Assembly (NCBI RefSeq): GCF_001792775.2
Contig: NZ_MLGE02000001.1
Span: 248,001 to 312,000, forward strand
Source: Staphylococcus pseudintermedius
GTDB lineage: Bacteria; Bacillota; Bacilli; Staphylococcales; Staphylococcaceae
Direction of reading: 5' to 3'
Length of the DNA stretch: 64,000 nt
Part shown: positions 54,901 to 63,986 of the stretch, piece by piece
How positions within the stretch are numbered: position 1 is the first letter of the stretch
Layout: each line of letters begins with the position of its first letter
Notes under the pieces: model-generated
Databases searched by the model: none
The model's input: the letters and a program-made list of their open reading frames with translations, nothing else
Told to the model about the DNA's origin: nothing
Made by a program: the position numbers and the translations under genes

Positions 54901-56615
54901 GTCTTTAAAAATGGGTTTTGCGCTTGAGAACCAAAGTTCATCGCGATACGGTACCCAACAAGGTCAGGTACTTCTTCGGCACCATATGGATTGTTCATAA
55001 TGCTACGATAAGCAATTGCACCGTCTTGCCAGTTAATTTCACCATCTTGATTTTCATCTTCCGCAATTGCGACTTTGACATGTGGGAGTAGTCCTTGATT
55101 TTTCGCATCTGGATGTGCAGCGTCTTTTTGGATAAACCATGGCATTGAGCCTAAACCGACAGCGACCCCGTTATCTGTTTGTGTAGACTGTGCGTAGACA
55201 CGTAAGAAGTCTTGTTCACCAATGCCGACGCCAATTTGTGCGTTACTCCACAATCCTGCACTGTAATCATCATTTGACACGAAACCGTACATCATAAAGT
55301 CGTTGAAGTCGTTTTTGAAATTTTCATCGATATGATATGATTTATCGCCGCTTTTCATTGTATTTGTAGACAGTTTCGATGTTTGCAGTTTGGCATTTTT
55401 CTGTTGATTGTTTACAGATACGAGCGATTGGCTTACAAAGCTAAAGTTGCGAATGACGTTTTGTGGCTCTGTGTTGTTGTTCGTGTAATCTGTCATTTGT
55501 AAATCAACGGTCTTACCTTCAACTGATAAACGGAATTTAAAATTGGCATCAATCGAACGTGAATCATTTTGTGCTGTTAAGTCATATTCAGCCGTATGAT
55601 CATCAATTTTGTTGTATTTGACTGTTGGTGTAATGACTTCACCATTGACGATGATTTGACGTGCATCCGTCAGTTGTGCATCGACTTTTTTACCATTTTT
55701 CAATGTGTAATATTTAACGGCTGGAAAACTTTTATCGATCGTTGCTGTCATTTCTTTTGACTTCAATGTATCGACGGCATCATCTTGTTGTGTCGTTGCT
55801 GCACGTGTCATTTTTTTGTTCGGATCAGCAGTCTTAGCATTGTCACGTGGTGGTGTCGCAACGGTTGCTTTGTCAGCTGTGTTCGTATTTTTAGGTTGAT
55901 CTTCTGCAGGGATTAACGGCTGTACGTTGCTGTCGACACTGGTTGTTGTGACATCTGTCATTGCTTCGTCTGCTTGTTGTGTGTAAGGTGTCGGTGCCGT
56001 TGATGGCGTTGTTTGTTGTTGTTTTGTTGAAGCGGTATCTACATTTTTAGGGTGTGCTTCAGTTGATGCGTTTTGTTGTGGCGTTGTATCTTCAACTGTT
56101 GATTGTTGTTGCGTTTCTTGAGGTGCTTTTGACTGAGGCGGTTGTTGCGCTTGTGGTGTAGGGTCTGCAGTCGATGGTGTCTGAGCATCTTCTTTTTTGG
56201 CTACAGTCGCAGCTTCTGGCTGTGTTGTGTCGTCATTAGCTTTTGGCGCGTCTGTCACAGGAGTATCGGTTGTGGAATCTGCTGTTTGCGTTTTATTTGT
56301 ATCTACTGTGTCTTTCGATGCTGTTTGGCCCGTTTGAGGTTGCGCTGCTGCTTGCGGTAATGCTGTTGAATCTGATTGTGGTGTTGTCTCTTTAGTCGCC
56401 GTTGTAGCATTCGTGTCTGCATTAGGTTGAACGACGTCGGTTGGCGAAGTGCGAGAAGAAATTGTTGCTGCTTGATTTGTCTCTGTCTTTGCAGGTGTAT
56501 TGTTTTCAGCTGCAGTTGCGTCATGTGTGATAAATAATGTCATGCCTAATAATACTGATGAAGTCCCGATTGCATATTTCCGGATACCATAGTGTTGTTT
56601 TTGTTGATTAAACAT
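51921..56615 (-). CDS. Cell-wall-anchored endo-alpha-N-acetylgalactosaminidase (GH101)
   Basis: A 1564-residue surface enzyme. It has a YSIRK-type signal (YGIRKYAIGTSSVLLGMTLF), a Thr/Gln/Pro-rich linker to about residue 290, then the GH101 catalytic core. Nucleophile Asp707 lies in FIYVDVWGNGQSGDN and acid/base Glu739 in VGVEWGHGMEYDS, the same 32-residue spacing as in the pneumococcal enzyme. Carbohydrate-binding-like beta domains follow, then a second low-complexity stalk, LPKTG (1529-1533), a helix and RRQRKEK. GH101 removes Gal-beta-1,3-GalNAc from Ser/Thr of mucins. The start is ATG 56615; GTG 56627 crowds GAGGAG. It is divergent from the regulated sugar operon. Confidence 0.93.
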   Translation of the reverse strand: MFNQQKQHYGIRKYAIGTSSVLLGMTLFITHDATAAENNTPAKTETNQAATISSRTSPTDVVQPNADTNATTATKETTPQSDSTALPQAAAQPQTGQTASKDTVDTNKTQTADSTTDTPVTDAPKANDDTTQPEAATVAKKEDAQTPSTADPTPQAQQPPQSKAPQETQQQSTVEDTTPQQNASTEAHPKNVDTASTKQQQTTPSTAPTPYTQQADEAMTDVTTTSVDSNVQPLIPAEDQPKNTNTADKATVATPPRDNAKTADPNKKMTRAATTQQDDAVDTLKSKEMTATIDKSFPAVKYYTLKNGKKVDAQLTDARQIIVNGEVITPTVKYNKIDDHTAEYDLTAQNDSRSIDANFKFRLSVEGKTVDLQMTDYTNNNTEPQNVIRNFSFVSQSLVSVNNQQKNAKLQTSKLSTNTMKSGDKSYHIDENFKNDFNDFMMYGFVSNDDYSAGLWSNAQIGVGIGEQDFLRVYAQSTQTDNGVAVGLGSMPWFIQKDAAHPDAKNQGLLPHVKVAIAEDENQDGEINWQDGAIAYRSIMNNPYGAEEVPDLVGYRIAMNFGSQAQNPFLKTLDGVKKFYLNTDGLGQSILLKGYNSEGHDSGHLDYANIGQRIGGVKDFKTLLQKGADYGARFGLHVNASETYPESQAFNPALLRKDANGNYMYGWNWLDQGFNIDADYDLIHGRKERFEALKQIVGDDLDFIYVDVWGNGQSGDNTAWPSHQLAKEINDLGWRVGVEWGHGMEYDSTFQHWAADLTYGSYQNKGINSEVARFLRNHQKDSWVGNYPKYSGAADFPLLGGYDMKDFEGWQGRNDYSAYIKNIFNVDVPTKFLQHYKVMRIVDGEPVKMTANGQTIDWTPEMQVDLQNEGGDQVTVKRKSNDYENDIDNYRSRTIELNGRTVLDGDSYLLPWNWDANGQPLTGDNEKLYHWNKKGGSTTWKLPESWDTDQVVLYELSETGRKSPRTVAVKDHQVTLDNIKADTPYVVYKVAQPDNTDVNWSEDMHVKDAGFNSQQLTPWTIEGNQDKVSIDKSTTSNEMLKIDSPTKTTQLTQQLTGLVPGQRYAVYVGVDNRSDAAAHIAVTHNGETLASNETGQSIAKNYVKADAHSNNAATFKNGGSYFQNMYVYFVAPEDGKADLTIQRDPGEGATYFDDIRVLENNANLLQNGTFNQDFENVPQGLFPFVVSEVEGVEDNRVHLSEKHAPYTQRGWNNKRVDDVIDGKWSLKVNGQTGKDKMVIQTIPQNFYFEPGKTYEVSFDYEAGSDDTYAFATGSGDISKNRNFEKTPLKNTVDGGKAKRVTFKVTGDENGQTWIGIYSTKTPNDPRGVKNGNQINFEGTKDFILDNLSIREIDAPKPDATQESGDSAPMNETDERNVNSNGTSADHSETTDVNVSATTDDTAVKGEMTTNRTDAPTVTLPEATIVDEGTSNPVTTTPTNTTQAMTNKADEMPQTMNNVPLTGIATDMMQSHAVDSMAATLAATNQVAAPVRQTAGPMQHGMDSASTQHAPIQVDNVTAPPLPDEQFAELPKTGDTTPNTRGPLMAMIVGAVLTAFGFRRQRKEK

Positions 56616-56671
56616 TTGTCTATGCACTCCTCATAAGATTAATTGAATAGAATATATAATTTTTATACTTC

Positions 56672-56689
56672 TTTGTAAACCCTTACAAA
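56672..56689. promoter_or_regulatory. cre-like dyad upstream of the GH101 gene
   Basis: TTTGTAA and TTACAAA form a 7-bp inverted repeat around ACCC. It matches a CcpA cre except for one central base. A second imperfect cre, TTGTAAACGTTTTA, lies at 56944-56957. Both suggest glucose repression of the locus. Confidence 0.45.
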
Positions 56690-56840
56690 TCCGGTTTTAT
56701 CGTACTTTTGGCAGATTGTAGAGTCGAAAATAATACCACTTTTTTATCGCTATGCAGCGCTTTTGGAATTGCAAGAAATGTACACAGCGACATTGTTTGT
56801 TACGATTGTTCAATAGTGCGCAAACTAAAAAAATTTATAG

Positions 56841-56852
56841 TGGTTATAACCA
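56841..56852. promoter_or_regulatory. GntR-type operator copy 1
   Basis: TGGTTATAACCA, a perfect 12-bp palindrome, extended to GTGGTTATAACCAG in both copies. It lies between the divergent GH101 and gntR genes. Confidence 0.7.
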
Positions 56853-57021
56853 GAAAAACGATAGAAAAAATTTTTTTGAGCAATGATTTTGAAAGGGTTT
56901 TCTAAAAGTGCAACAATAATGTTGTAAGTTGCCATGGGCAATGTTGTAAACGTTTTATTTAAAAGGCGAAAATTAAAATTAAAGTCTTTACAAAAATAGT
57001 AAGAGTCTTTATAATTCAAGG

Positions 57022-57033
57022 TGGTTATAACCA
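57022..57033. promoter_or_regulatory. GntR-type operator copy 2
   Basis: An identical TGGTTATAACCA, 18 nt before the gntR start and 181 bp from copy 1. It is placed to autoregulate the PTS operon. Confidence 0.75.
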
Positions 57034-57051
57034 GTAGGGGTGAATCATATC

Positions 57052-57762
57052 ATGTCTGAAAAATTACCATTGTACTATCAAGTGTACAAGGGCATTCATA
57101 GTCGTATTAAGGCTGGTGAGTATAAAGAAGGCGATAAAATACCATCAGAACGCAAGCTGTGTGAGCAGTTTGGCGTGAGTCGAATTACTGTGCGTGAAGC
57201 TTTAGATCGCTTAGAAAAAGATCATGTCATTAAACGCGAACACGGCAAAGGATCCTTTGTACTCGGTAGTCAATATACACAGTTTTTGAACGAGCTTTAT
57301 AGTTTTAAAGATGAGATAGAAAAAAATGGTGATGAGGCGAGTACAAAAATGTTAAGCATTAAACTCATCCCATCTACCACGTTTTTGCAAGAAAAAATGA
57401 ATTTGAAACCCTATCAATATGTTTATGAATTAAAGCGCTTACGACTTTCGAATGATGTCCCACTCATATACGAGGTGAGTTATTTGCCGATGCGTTTTTG
57501 TGAAGGGCTCGAGCAATTTGATTTTAATCGTGTCTCTCTTTATGAAACGCTCAATTATCATTACGGTTTGCAGATAACGAATGCTTGTGAGAATTTGACG
57601 GCAAGTAAGTTGAGTAAAGAACATGCGAAATTGTTGAATGGTGTAGTCGATGATAGTTGCATGTTTATTGAACGCTTTAGTTATGTAGATGAAGATTTGA
57701 TTGAGTTTACACAAAGCATTGCAAGTGGACATAAATATAAATACACCGTGCAATTGATGTAA
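57052..57762 (+). CDS. GntR/HutC-family regulator of the galacto-N-biose locus
   Basis: A 236-residue repressor. The N-terminal GntR winged helix (GDKIPSERKLCEQFGVSRIT, VREALDRLEKDHVI) is followed by a UTRA ligand domain (about 95-230). It is closest in style to NagR/YvoA and AgaR-type regulators that sense amino-sugar phosphates. The ATG at 57052 lies 9 nt after AGGGGTG. It heads the plus-strand operon, and the two identical dyads upstream are its likely binding sites, controlling GH101 as well. Confidence 0.88.
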   Translation: MSEKLPLYYQVYKGIHSRIKAGEYKEGDKIPSERKLCEQFGVSRITVREALDRLEKDHVIKREHGKGSFVLGSQYTQFLNELYSFKDEIEKNGDEASTKMLSIKLIPSTTFLQEKMNLKPYQYVYELKRLRLSNDVPLIYEVSYLPMRFCEGLEQFDFNRVSLYETLNYHYGLQITNACENLTASKLSKEHAKLLNGVVDDSCMFIERFSYVDEDLIEFTQSIASGHKYKYTVQLM

Positions 57763-57790
57763 CCATAAAAATGATATGGGAGGTAGTATT

Positions 57791-58906
57791 GTGTTACATG
57801 AAACAGATACTTATCGCGAAATAAAGCAACAGCCACAAACTTTGAAAAAAACGTTTGATATTGTTCAAGGGCAACAAGAGGCATTCAAGCAATTTGTGAA
57901 TCAAATCGAACAAACACATTCAGGGAAAAAATTAAAAGTACTTTTCACAGGCGCAGGATCAAGCGCTTATGTCGGAGATGTCGCACGTATGGCACGCAAC
58001 ACCTCTGTAATGCCAAACTTTGAATTTGAGTCTGTACCGACAACACATTTTGTGACCGATCCACAACTTTATATTGATAACCAAACAGTGTATCTTGTTG
58101 TATCGTTTGCGCGTTCCGGTAACAGTCCAGAAACGAAAGCGACAGTCGAATTTGTGAATGAACTTTCTCAACATGTGTATCACTTATTCATTACAAATAA
58201 TAAAGATGGCTTCTTAGGGGCATACGAAGCGGAGAAAGACAATGTGTTTAAAGTGATTTTGCCTGAAGAAACAAACGACAAGTCACTCGCAATGACATCC
58301 AGCTTTTCATCTATGTTATTTGCAAGTTATTTACTCTTCGGTGGTGAAGTGAGTCCACAATTTTTCGAGATTGCAGAATCAAACTTTGAGTGGCTCGAAC
58401 AACAAGCTCAAGCTGTGAACGCAATGACATTTTCAAAAGTGTTCTATGTAGCGACAGGTTTGATTGGTGAGTTAACAAAAGAAGTGAGCTTAAAACTGAA
58501 CGAATTAACGGCAGGACAAACAGAAATCGCACGTGAAACAACGTTAGGTTTCAGACACGGTCCTAAAGCAGGTTTAAGCAAAGACGCTATTTTCATTATG
58601 ATGCGTAGTAATGGTACATATCATCGTCAATACGAAGACGACTTGATTAAAGAAGTGGGCCAAGTGAAAGATCGTTACAAAATGTATATTTTAGACGGTC
58701 AAAGTGATGCAAGTGAGCATACTGTTCAATTACCACAATCTGAATCATTATCAGATATGGAGCTCGCATTGCAATATTTAATGTTTGGCCAGTTACTCGC
58801 TGCGCAACGTTCTAATGCATTAGGTTTAAATCCGGATAACCCAAGTCCAGACGGCTTCATTAACCGTGTCGTTAAAGGGGTAACGGTTTATCCAGTTAAA
58901 GGGTGA
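57791..58906 (+). CDS. agaS: SIS-domain AgaS-like galactosamine-6-phosphate deaminase/isomerase
   Basis: A 371-residue protein with two SIS domains. VLFTGAGSSAYVGDVARMAR and VSFARSGNSPETKATVEFVN bind the sugar phosphate, and RETTLGFRHGPKAGL lies in the second half, as in AgaS and GlmS isomerase domains. It would convert galactosamine 6-phosphate to tagatose 6-phosphate and ammonia. I start at GTG 57791, 6 nt after GGGAGGT; the ATG at 57776 overlaps that site. It is followed directly by tagatose-6-phosphate kinase and aldolase genes, which supports the reaction. Confidence 0.86.
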   Translation: MLHETDTYREIKQQPQTLKKTFDIVQGQQEAFKQFVNQIEQTHSGKKLKVLFTGAGSSAYVGDVARMARNTSVMPNFEFESVPTTHFVTDPQLYIDNQTVYLVVSFARSGNSPETKATVEFVNELSQHVYHLFITNNKDGFLGAYEAEKDNVFKVILPEETNDKSLAMTSSFSSMLFASYLLFGGEVSPQFFEIAESNFEWLEQQAQAVNAMTFSKVFYVATGLIGELTKEVSLKLNELTAGQTEIARETTLGFRHGPKAGLSKDAIFIMMRSNGTYHRQYEDDLIKEVGQVKDRYKMYILDGQSDASEHTVQLPQSESLSDMELALQYLMFGQLLAAQRSNALGLNPDNPSPDGFINRVVKGVTVYPVKG

Positions 58907-58912
58907 GGAATT

Positions 58913-59851
58913 ATGATTGCAACACATACATTTAATCCATCTGTAGACATTACGTACGAGATTGATCCACTTGTGGTTGGTGAAGTCCATCGTGTCAAAC
59001 AGAAAATCGAAAATCCAGGCGGTAAAGGAATTAACGTGACGAAAGTACTACATCAATTAGGTGCGGCACACTGTGCGTTTGGCTATCTCGGCGGCGCCAA
59101 TGGTCAGTGGATGGCCGATACGTTGAAAGAGATGGGAATTACAAGTGCGTTTACGTTAATCCAAGGACAGACAAGGCAAAGTTTAGCGTTGAATGATGGC
59201 CAAGCCCAAACGGAAGTCCTTGAGCAAGGGCCAACGATTTCAGAAAGCGAACAACAAGCTTATTTTGAAAATGTCACACAACATGCTGCGGATGCGAAAG
59301 TGATGACGATCAGCGGCAGTTCACCGCAGTTCGAAACGCATTCGAAGTTTGACCATATGGCACGCATTTTAAAGGCATTCCCACATACGTACAATATTGT
59401 CGATACGCATGCGGGCGAGTTAAAAGCACTGTTAGAAGCGAAGTTACCAATTCACTGTATTAAACCGAATCAATCTGAATTTGAAATGCTAGTCGGTGAA
59501 ACACAGTTAACGATTGATGATTGTGCACGTTTGTTACAGACACATACGTATTTTAGCAATTGCGACGTCTTTTTAACACTAGGTGGAGACGGTGCGCTTG
59601 TGAAGTGGAAGCAAGGTGTTTATCGTGCGACATTGCCACATAAGGATATTGTTAATCCAGTCGGTTCAGGTGATTCGACTGTTGCAGGTATTGCTTACAG
59701 TGTGGATCAAGGTTTAGCGCCAGAAGCGTTAATTCGTCAAGCCTTAGCATGTGGGACGTCGAATGCTTTACAAGAAAAAACAGGCTTTATTGATGTCAAC
59801 CAAGTCGCTGAAATTAAAAATGAAATAGAAGTGGAGAGGTTTGAATGGTAA
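58913..59851 (+). CDS. lacC: Tagatose-6-phosphate kinase (PfkB family, LacC-like)
   Basis: A 312-residue PfkB-family sugar kinase. It has an N-terminal substrate site (THTFNPSVDITYEI, NPGGKGINVTKVLHQLG) and the C-terminal catalytic NPVGSGDSTVAGIAYS with the base Asp; Ser replaces Ala of GAGDS. It should phosphorylate tagatose 6-phosphate to the 1,6-bisphosphate. Related 1-phosphofructokinases look similar, but the neighbouring lacD and agaS favour the tagatose pathway. It overlaps lacD by 7 nt. Confidence 0.86.
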   Translation: MIATHTFNPSVDITYEIDPLVVGEVHRVKQKIENPGGKGINVTKVLHQLGAAHCAFGYLGGANGQWMADTLKEMGITSAFTLIQGQTRQSLALNDGQAQTEVLEQGPTISESEQQAYFENVTQHAADAKVMTISGSSPQFETHSKFDHMARILKAFPHTYNIVDTHAGELKALLEAKLPIHCIKPNQSEFEMLVGETQLTIDDCARLLQTHTYFSNCDVFLTLGGDGALVKWKQGVYRATLPHKDIVNPVGSGDSTVAGIAYSVDQGLAPEALIRQALACGTSNALQEKTGFIDVNQVAEIKNEIEVERFEW

Positions 59852-60786
59852 AAGATTTAAGTCGTTTAGTAGATGAAAATGGAATCTATGCAGCAGTGGC
59901 AGTAGACCAACGTGGCGCATTAAGAAAATTGTTAGGTGACACAGGAACACCTGAAAACTTGTCATTATTTAAAAAATTGGTAGCAGAAGTGTTAACGTCA
60001 CATGGTTCTAGCTTTTTAGTAGACCCTGAATATGGTTTAGATGCTGCAAAAGCGAAAGATGCAAAAGCAGGCTTAATCTTATCTTATGAACAAACAGGTT
60101 ATGATAAGTCTCGGCCTGGACGTTTACCACGTCTAATTGAAGATCAAAGCGTACGTCGTCTTGTTGCAGCAGGTGCAGACGCAGTGAAGTTCTTACTTTA
60201 CTATGATGTAGATGAATCAGACGAAATCAACCAAAAGAAACAAGCGATGATCGAACGTGTAGGAACAGAGTGTCAAGCTGAAAACGTCCCATTCTTACTT
60301 GAAATCTTAACATACGATGACAGCATTGGTGACGAAAAAGGTGAAGCATTTGCGAAAGTTCGTCCACACAAAGTGAACGAAGCGATGCGTGTATTCAGTG
60401 AACCACGTTTCCAAGTAGACACATTGAAAGTGGAAATTCCTGTAAACATGAACTTTGTTGAGGGATTTGGAGACAAAACAGTGATGACGCAAGCAGAAGC
60501 GGCAGAAGCGTTTAAAGCGCAAGATGCAGCAACAAACATCCCTTATATTTACTTAAGTGGTGGCGTATCTGCGCAATTATTTATGGATTCACTCCAATTT
60601 GCAGCTGATAATGGTGCACATTTCAACGGTATTTTATGTGGTCGTGCAACATGGAAAGGTGCAACAGCGGCACTTGTAGACGCAGGTGAACAAGAAGCGA
60701 AAGCATGGTTGGAAAGCGAAGGTCTTGATAACTTGAAAGCGCTTAACGAAGTAAATGTAAAAACAGCAACACCAATTCTATCTTAA
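59845..60786 (+). CDS. lacD: Tagatose 1,6-bisphosphate aldolase
   Basis: A 313-residue class I aldolase of the LacD family. AAVAVDQRGALRKLLGD at the N-terminus, ADAVKFLLYYDVDES, and the Schiff-base lysine region VDTLKVEIPVNMNFVEGF are present, with YIYLSGGVSAQLF near the end. It splits tagatose 1,6-bisphosphate into dihydroxyacetone phosphate and glyceraldehyde 3-phosphate. The ATG follows GAGAGG within the end of lacC. It is slightly shorter than lactose-operon LacD, so it is probably a locus-specific paralogue. Confidence 0.92.
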   Translation: MVKDLSRLVDENGIYAAVAVDQRGALRKLLGDTGTPENLSLFKKLVAEVLTSHGSSFLVDPEYGLDAAKAKDAKAGLILSYEQTGYDKSRPGRLPRLIEDQSVRRLVAAGADAVKFLLYYDVDESDEINQKKQAMIERVGTECQAENVPFLLEILTYDDSIGDEKGEAFAKVRPHKVNEAMRVFSEPRFQVDTLKVEIPVNMNFVEGFGDKTVMTQAEAAEAFKAQDAATNIPYIYLSGGVSAQLFMDSLQFAADNGAHFNGILCGRATWKGATAALVDAGEQEAKAWLESEGLDNLKALNEVNVKTATPILS

Positions 60787-60798
60787 TGAGGTGATGAT

Positions 60799-62571
60799 GT
60801 GAGTCGTTTCAAAATAAGCGATACATTTTTATTAGATGACAAACCAATCAAAATATTGTCCGGTGCCATCCATTACTTTAGAATACCAAAGGATGACTGG
60901 GAAGATTCATTATACAATTTAAAAGCACTCGGATTTAATACAGTGGAAACTTATGTCCCTTGGAACTTTCATGAAACGATTGAAAATGAGTACGACTTCA
61001 AAGGACATAAAGATTTAAAACATTTTATCGAACTTGCAGCAAAGCTTGGACTTTACGTTATCGTACGACCTTCTCCTTACATTTGTGCGGAGTGGGAGTT
61101 CGGTGGATTTCCAGCATGGTTATTGAATGACCGTACAATGCGCATCCGTTCGAGAGATGAGAAATATTTAGAAAAAGTGAAAAAATATTATCATGAACTG
61201 TTTAAAATCTTAACGCCATTGCAAATTGATCAAGGCGGCCCGATTATCATGATGCAAGTCGAAAATGAATACGGTTCATTCGGTCAAGATCACGACTATT
61301 TACGTTCACTTGCTCACATGATGCGTGAAGAAGGAGTGACAGTACCATTTTTCACATCAGACGGTGCTTGGGATCAATGTTTAAGAGCGGGGAGTCTCAT
61401 TGAAGACGATATTTTACCGACTGGCAATTTTGGTTCACGTACAGTTCAAAATTTCGAAAACTTAAAGACGTTCCAACAAGAATTTAGTAAAAAGTGGCCG
61501 TTAATGTGTATGGAATTTTGGGATGGCTGGTTTAATCGCTGGGGCGAACCTGTGATTAAACGAGACAGTGATGATTTGGCTGAAGAAGTGCGCGATGCAG
61601 TGAAATTAGGCTCACTTAATTTATATATGTTCCATGGGGGGACAAACTTTGGTTTTTGGAACGGTTGCTCGGCACGTGGTACGAAAGATTTACCACAAGT
61701 GACATCTTATGACTATCATGCGCCGTTAGATGAGGCGGGTAATCCAACAGAAAAATACTTTGCTTTACAAGAGATGCTCAAAGAAGAAATGCCTGACATT
61801 GAGCAACATGAGCCAAGAACGAAAACATTTATGTCAATGAAAGCTATTCCATTGGCAGCCAAAGTGAATTTATTCGAAGTACTTGAAGACATTTCAACAA
61901 AAACGACAAGCTTCTACCCACAAACGATGGAAGAAGCGGGTTCTGGCTATGGTTATATGGTATATCGTACGCGTATCCATAAAGCGACAGAACAAGAAAA
62001 ATTACGAATTGTAGATGCAAGAGACCGTGTCCACTGTTTTGTAGACCAACAACATGTCTACACAGCGTATCAAGAAGAAATTGGAGATCAGTTTGAAGTC
62101 ACATTAACGTCTGACCAACCACAAATCGATGTGCTCGTTGAAAATATGGGTCGTGTCAACTACGGCTACAAATTATTAGCACCGACACAACGTAAAGGTT
62201 TAGGTCAAGGACTCATGCAAGATCTTCATTTTGTACAAGGTTGGGAACAATTCGATATCGACTTCGACCGTTTAACAGCGAATCATTTCAAACGTGAATG
62301 GTCTGAACAACAACCTGCTTTTTACAAATACACATTTGACTTAGCAGAGTCGAACAATACGCATATTGATGTAAGCGGTTTCGGAAAAGGTGTTGTAATC
62401 GTCAACGGATTCAACATCGGTCGTTATTGGGAAATTGGACCGTCACAATCGCTCTACATTCCTAAAGCATTTTTGAAACAAGGACAAAATGAAATTATCG
62501 TGTTTGACTCAGAAGGAAAATATCCAGAAAGTATCCAACTGATTAAAACACCAAAATTTTCTGAAGTATAA
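60799..62571 (+). CDS. bgaC: GH35 beta-galactosidase (BgaC-like, beta-1,3 specific by inference)
   Basis: A 590-residue cytosolic glycosidase with no signal peptide. The GH35 barrel shows IHYFRIPKDDWEDSL, VRPSPYICAEWEFGG, acid/base Glu157 in QVENEYGSFGQD and nucleophile Glu239 in CMEFWDGWFNRWG; beta domains follow from about 350. In S. pneumoniae an intracellular homologue in a similar PTS operon cleaves Gal-beta-1,3-GlcNAc/GalNAc. It starts with GTG 60799 behind GAGGTG and lies between lacD and the PTS genes, so its substrate is probably phosphorylated galacto-N-biose. Confidence 0.9.
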   Translation: MSRFKISDTFLLDDKPIKILSGAIHYFRIPKDDWEDSLYNLKALGFNTVETYVPWNFHETIENEYDFKGHKDLKHFIELAAKLGLYVIVRPSPYICAEWEFGGFPAWLLNDRTMRIRSRDEKYLEKVKKYYHELFKILTPLQIDQGGPIIMMQVENEYGSFGQDHDYLRSLAHMMREEGVTVPFFTSDGAWDQCLRAGSLIEDDILPTGNFGSRTVQNFENLKTFQQEFSKKWPLMCMEFWDGWFNRWGEPVIKRDSDDLAEEVRDAVKLGSLNLYMFHGGTNFGFWNGCSARGTKDLPQVTSYDYHAPLDEAGNPTEKYFALQEMLKEEMPDIEQHEPRTKTFMSMKAIPLAAKVNLFEVLEDISTKTTSFYPQTMEEAGSGYGYMVYRTRIHKATEQEKLRIVDARDRVHCFVDQQHVYTAYQEEIGDQFEVTLTSDQPQIDVLVENMGRVNYGYKLLAPTQRKGLGQGLMQDLHFVQGWEQFDIDFDRLTANHFKREWSEQQPAFYKYTFDLAESNNTHIDVSGFGKGVVIVNGFNIGRYWEIGPSQSLYIPKAFLKQGQNEIIVFDSEGKYPESIQLIKTPKFSEV

Positions 62572-62585
62572 GGAGAGGATTTATT

Positions 62586-63065
62586 ATGGCAATTATCGGA
62601 AGCAGAATCGATGGGAGATTAATTCATGGACAAGTGGCAAACTTATGGGCAACAAAATTAAACATTGGACGATTCATCGTTATTGATAATGAAGTCGCTC
62701 AAAGTGATATCGACAAACAAGCATTAAAACTTGCGACACCAGCAGGAATTAAATTAAGTGTTTTACCAGTTGAAAAAGCAGCTAACAACATCAACAACGG
62801 TAAATATGATTCACAACGTGTGATGGTTATCGCAAAACGTCCTGACCGATTTGTTGAACTTGTGAACAATGGTGTGAAAATTGAAGAATTGAATGTAGGT
62901 AACATGTCACAAACAAATGAAACACGTTCAGTGACGAACTCAATCAACATTACTGACGAAGATGTAAACAATTTCAAATTATTACAAGAAAAAGGTGTCA
63001 ACATTATCTCACAAATGGTACCAAACGATAAATCAGTTGACTTTATGTCATTAATCAAAGAATAG
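62586..63065 (+). CDS. PTS mannose/fructose/sorbose-family EIIB component
   Basis: A 159-residue cytosolic phosphocarrier. GSRIDGRLIHGQVANLWATK holds the phosphorylated His14. IVIDNEVAQSDIDKQALKLA and the late TRSVTNSINITDED loop are family-typical. It passes phosphate from EIIA to the incoming sugar. It has AAGGAGAGG before its ATG and is followed by EIIC. Operon context suggests galacto-N-biose or GalNAc as substrate. EIIA is not in the window and is expected downstream. Confidence 0.92.
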   Translation: MAIIGSRIDGRLIHGQVANLWATKLNIGRFIVIDNEVAQSDIDKQALKLATPAGIKLSVLPVEKAANNINNGKYDSQRVMVIAKRPDRFVELVNNGVKIEELNVGNMSQTNETRSVTNSINITDEDVNNFKLLQEKGVNIISQMVPNDKSVDFMSLIKE

Positions 63066-63086
63066 AACTATCAGGAGGCGTTTCTA

Positions 63087-63986
63087 TTGGATATTTTATG
63101 GTGGCAAGTATTGCTCTTAACGCTGTACGCAGGTTATCAAATTTTAGATGATTTGCAATTTAATATTTTCGGACATCCTGTATTTGCAGGGATTATATCA
63201 GGTTTAATCATGGGCGATGTTACTACTGGTTTAATTATCGGCGGAGGTATGCAGTTAACAATTCTAGGGGTAGGTACATTTGGTGGTGCATCAAGAATCG
63301 ATGCAAACTCTGGTACGGTATTAGCGGTTGCATTCTCAGTAGCACTCGGAATGAATCCACAACAAGCGCTTGCGACACTTGCTGTACCTGTAGCGAGCTT
63401 AATGATTCAAACAGATATTTTAGCACGTTTCACAAACACATTCTTTGCACATCGTATTGATAAAAAAATTGAACAAATGGATTACAAAGGTATTGAACGT
63501 AACTACTTATACGGTGCGATTCCATGGGCATTATCTCGTGCGATTCCAGTATTTTTAGCACTTGTATTCGGTGGTAGCGTGGTAGGTAAAATCGTTGACT
63601 ACTTGAACGGTGATTTAAAATGGTTAGGTGACGGTTTAACAGTGGCAGGTGCGGTATTACCAGCAGTCGGTTTCGCTATTTTGTTACGTTACTTACCTTT
63701 GAAAAAACATTATCCTTACTTTATTTTAGGTTTTATCATTACAGCATTAATGGTGACAGTCTTTAACGGTTTATCAGGTATAGGGACATCAGTTGCAGGT
63801 TTAGACAAAAACTTTACAATGTCGTTCTCATCATTACCAATGTTAGCGATTGCAGCGATTGGTTTTGCTTTAGCGGCAATGGAATACAGTCGAAGCTCAC
63901 AATCTAAAACAATAGCTGCAAATCATGGAGGAAACCAAGCAACAGATGCGGATGATGAAGGAGAGATTGACGATGACGAATTATAA
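63087..63986 (+). CDS. PTS mannose/fructose/sorbose-family EIIC component
   Basis: A 299-residue membrane protein with about seven to eight helices. ILDDLQFNIFGHPVFAGIIS and GGGMQLTILGVGTFGGASRI match AgaC/ManY. An acidic tail (DADDEGEIDDDEL) is unusual but does not affect the core. The start codon is TTG 63087, 6 nt after AGGAGGCG. It overlaps the next gene by 14 nt. It forms the sugar channel with EIID. Confidence 0.9.
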   Translation: MDILWWQVLLLTLYAGYQILDDLQFNIFGHPVFAGIISGLIMGDVTTGLIIGGGMQLTILGVGTFGGASRIDANSGTVLAVAFSVALGMNPQQALATLAVPVASLMIQTDILARFTNTFFAHRIDKKIEQMDYKGIERNYLYGAIPWALSRAIPVFLALVFGGSVVGKIVDYLNGDLKWLGDGLTVAGAVLPAVGFAILLRYLPLKKHYPYFILGFIITALMVTVFNGLSGIGTSVAGLDKNFTMSFSSLPMLAIAAIGFALAAMEYSRSSQSKTIAANHGGNQATDADDEGEIDDDEL

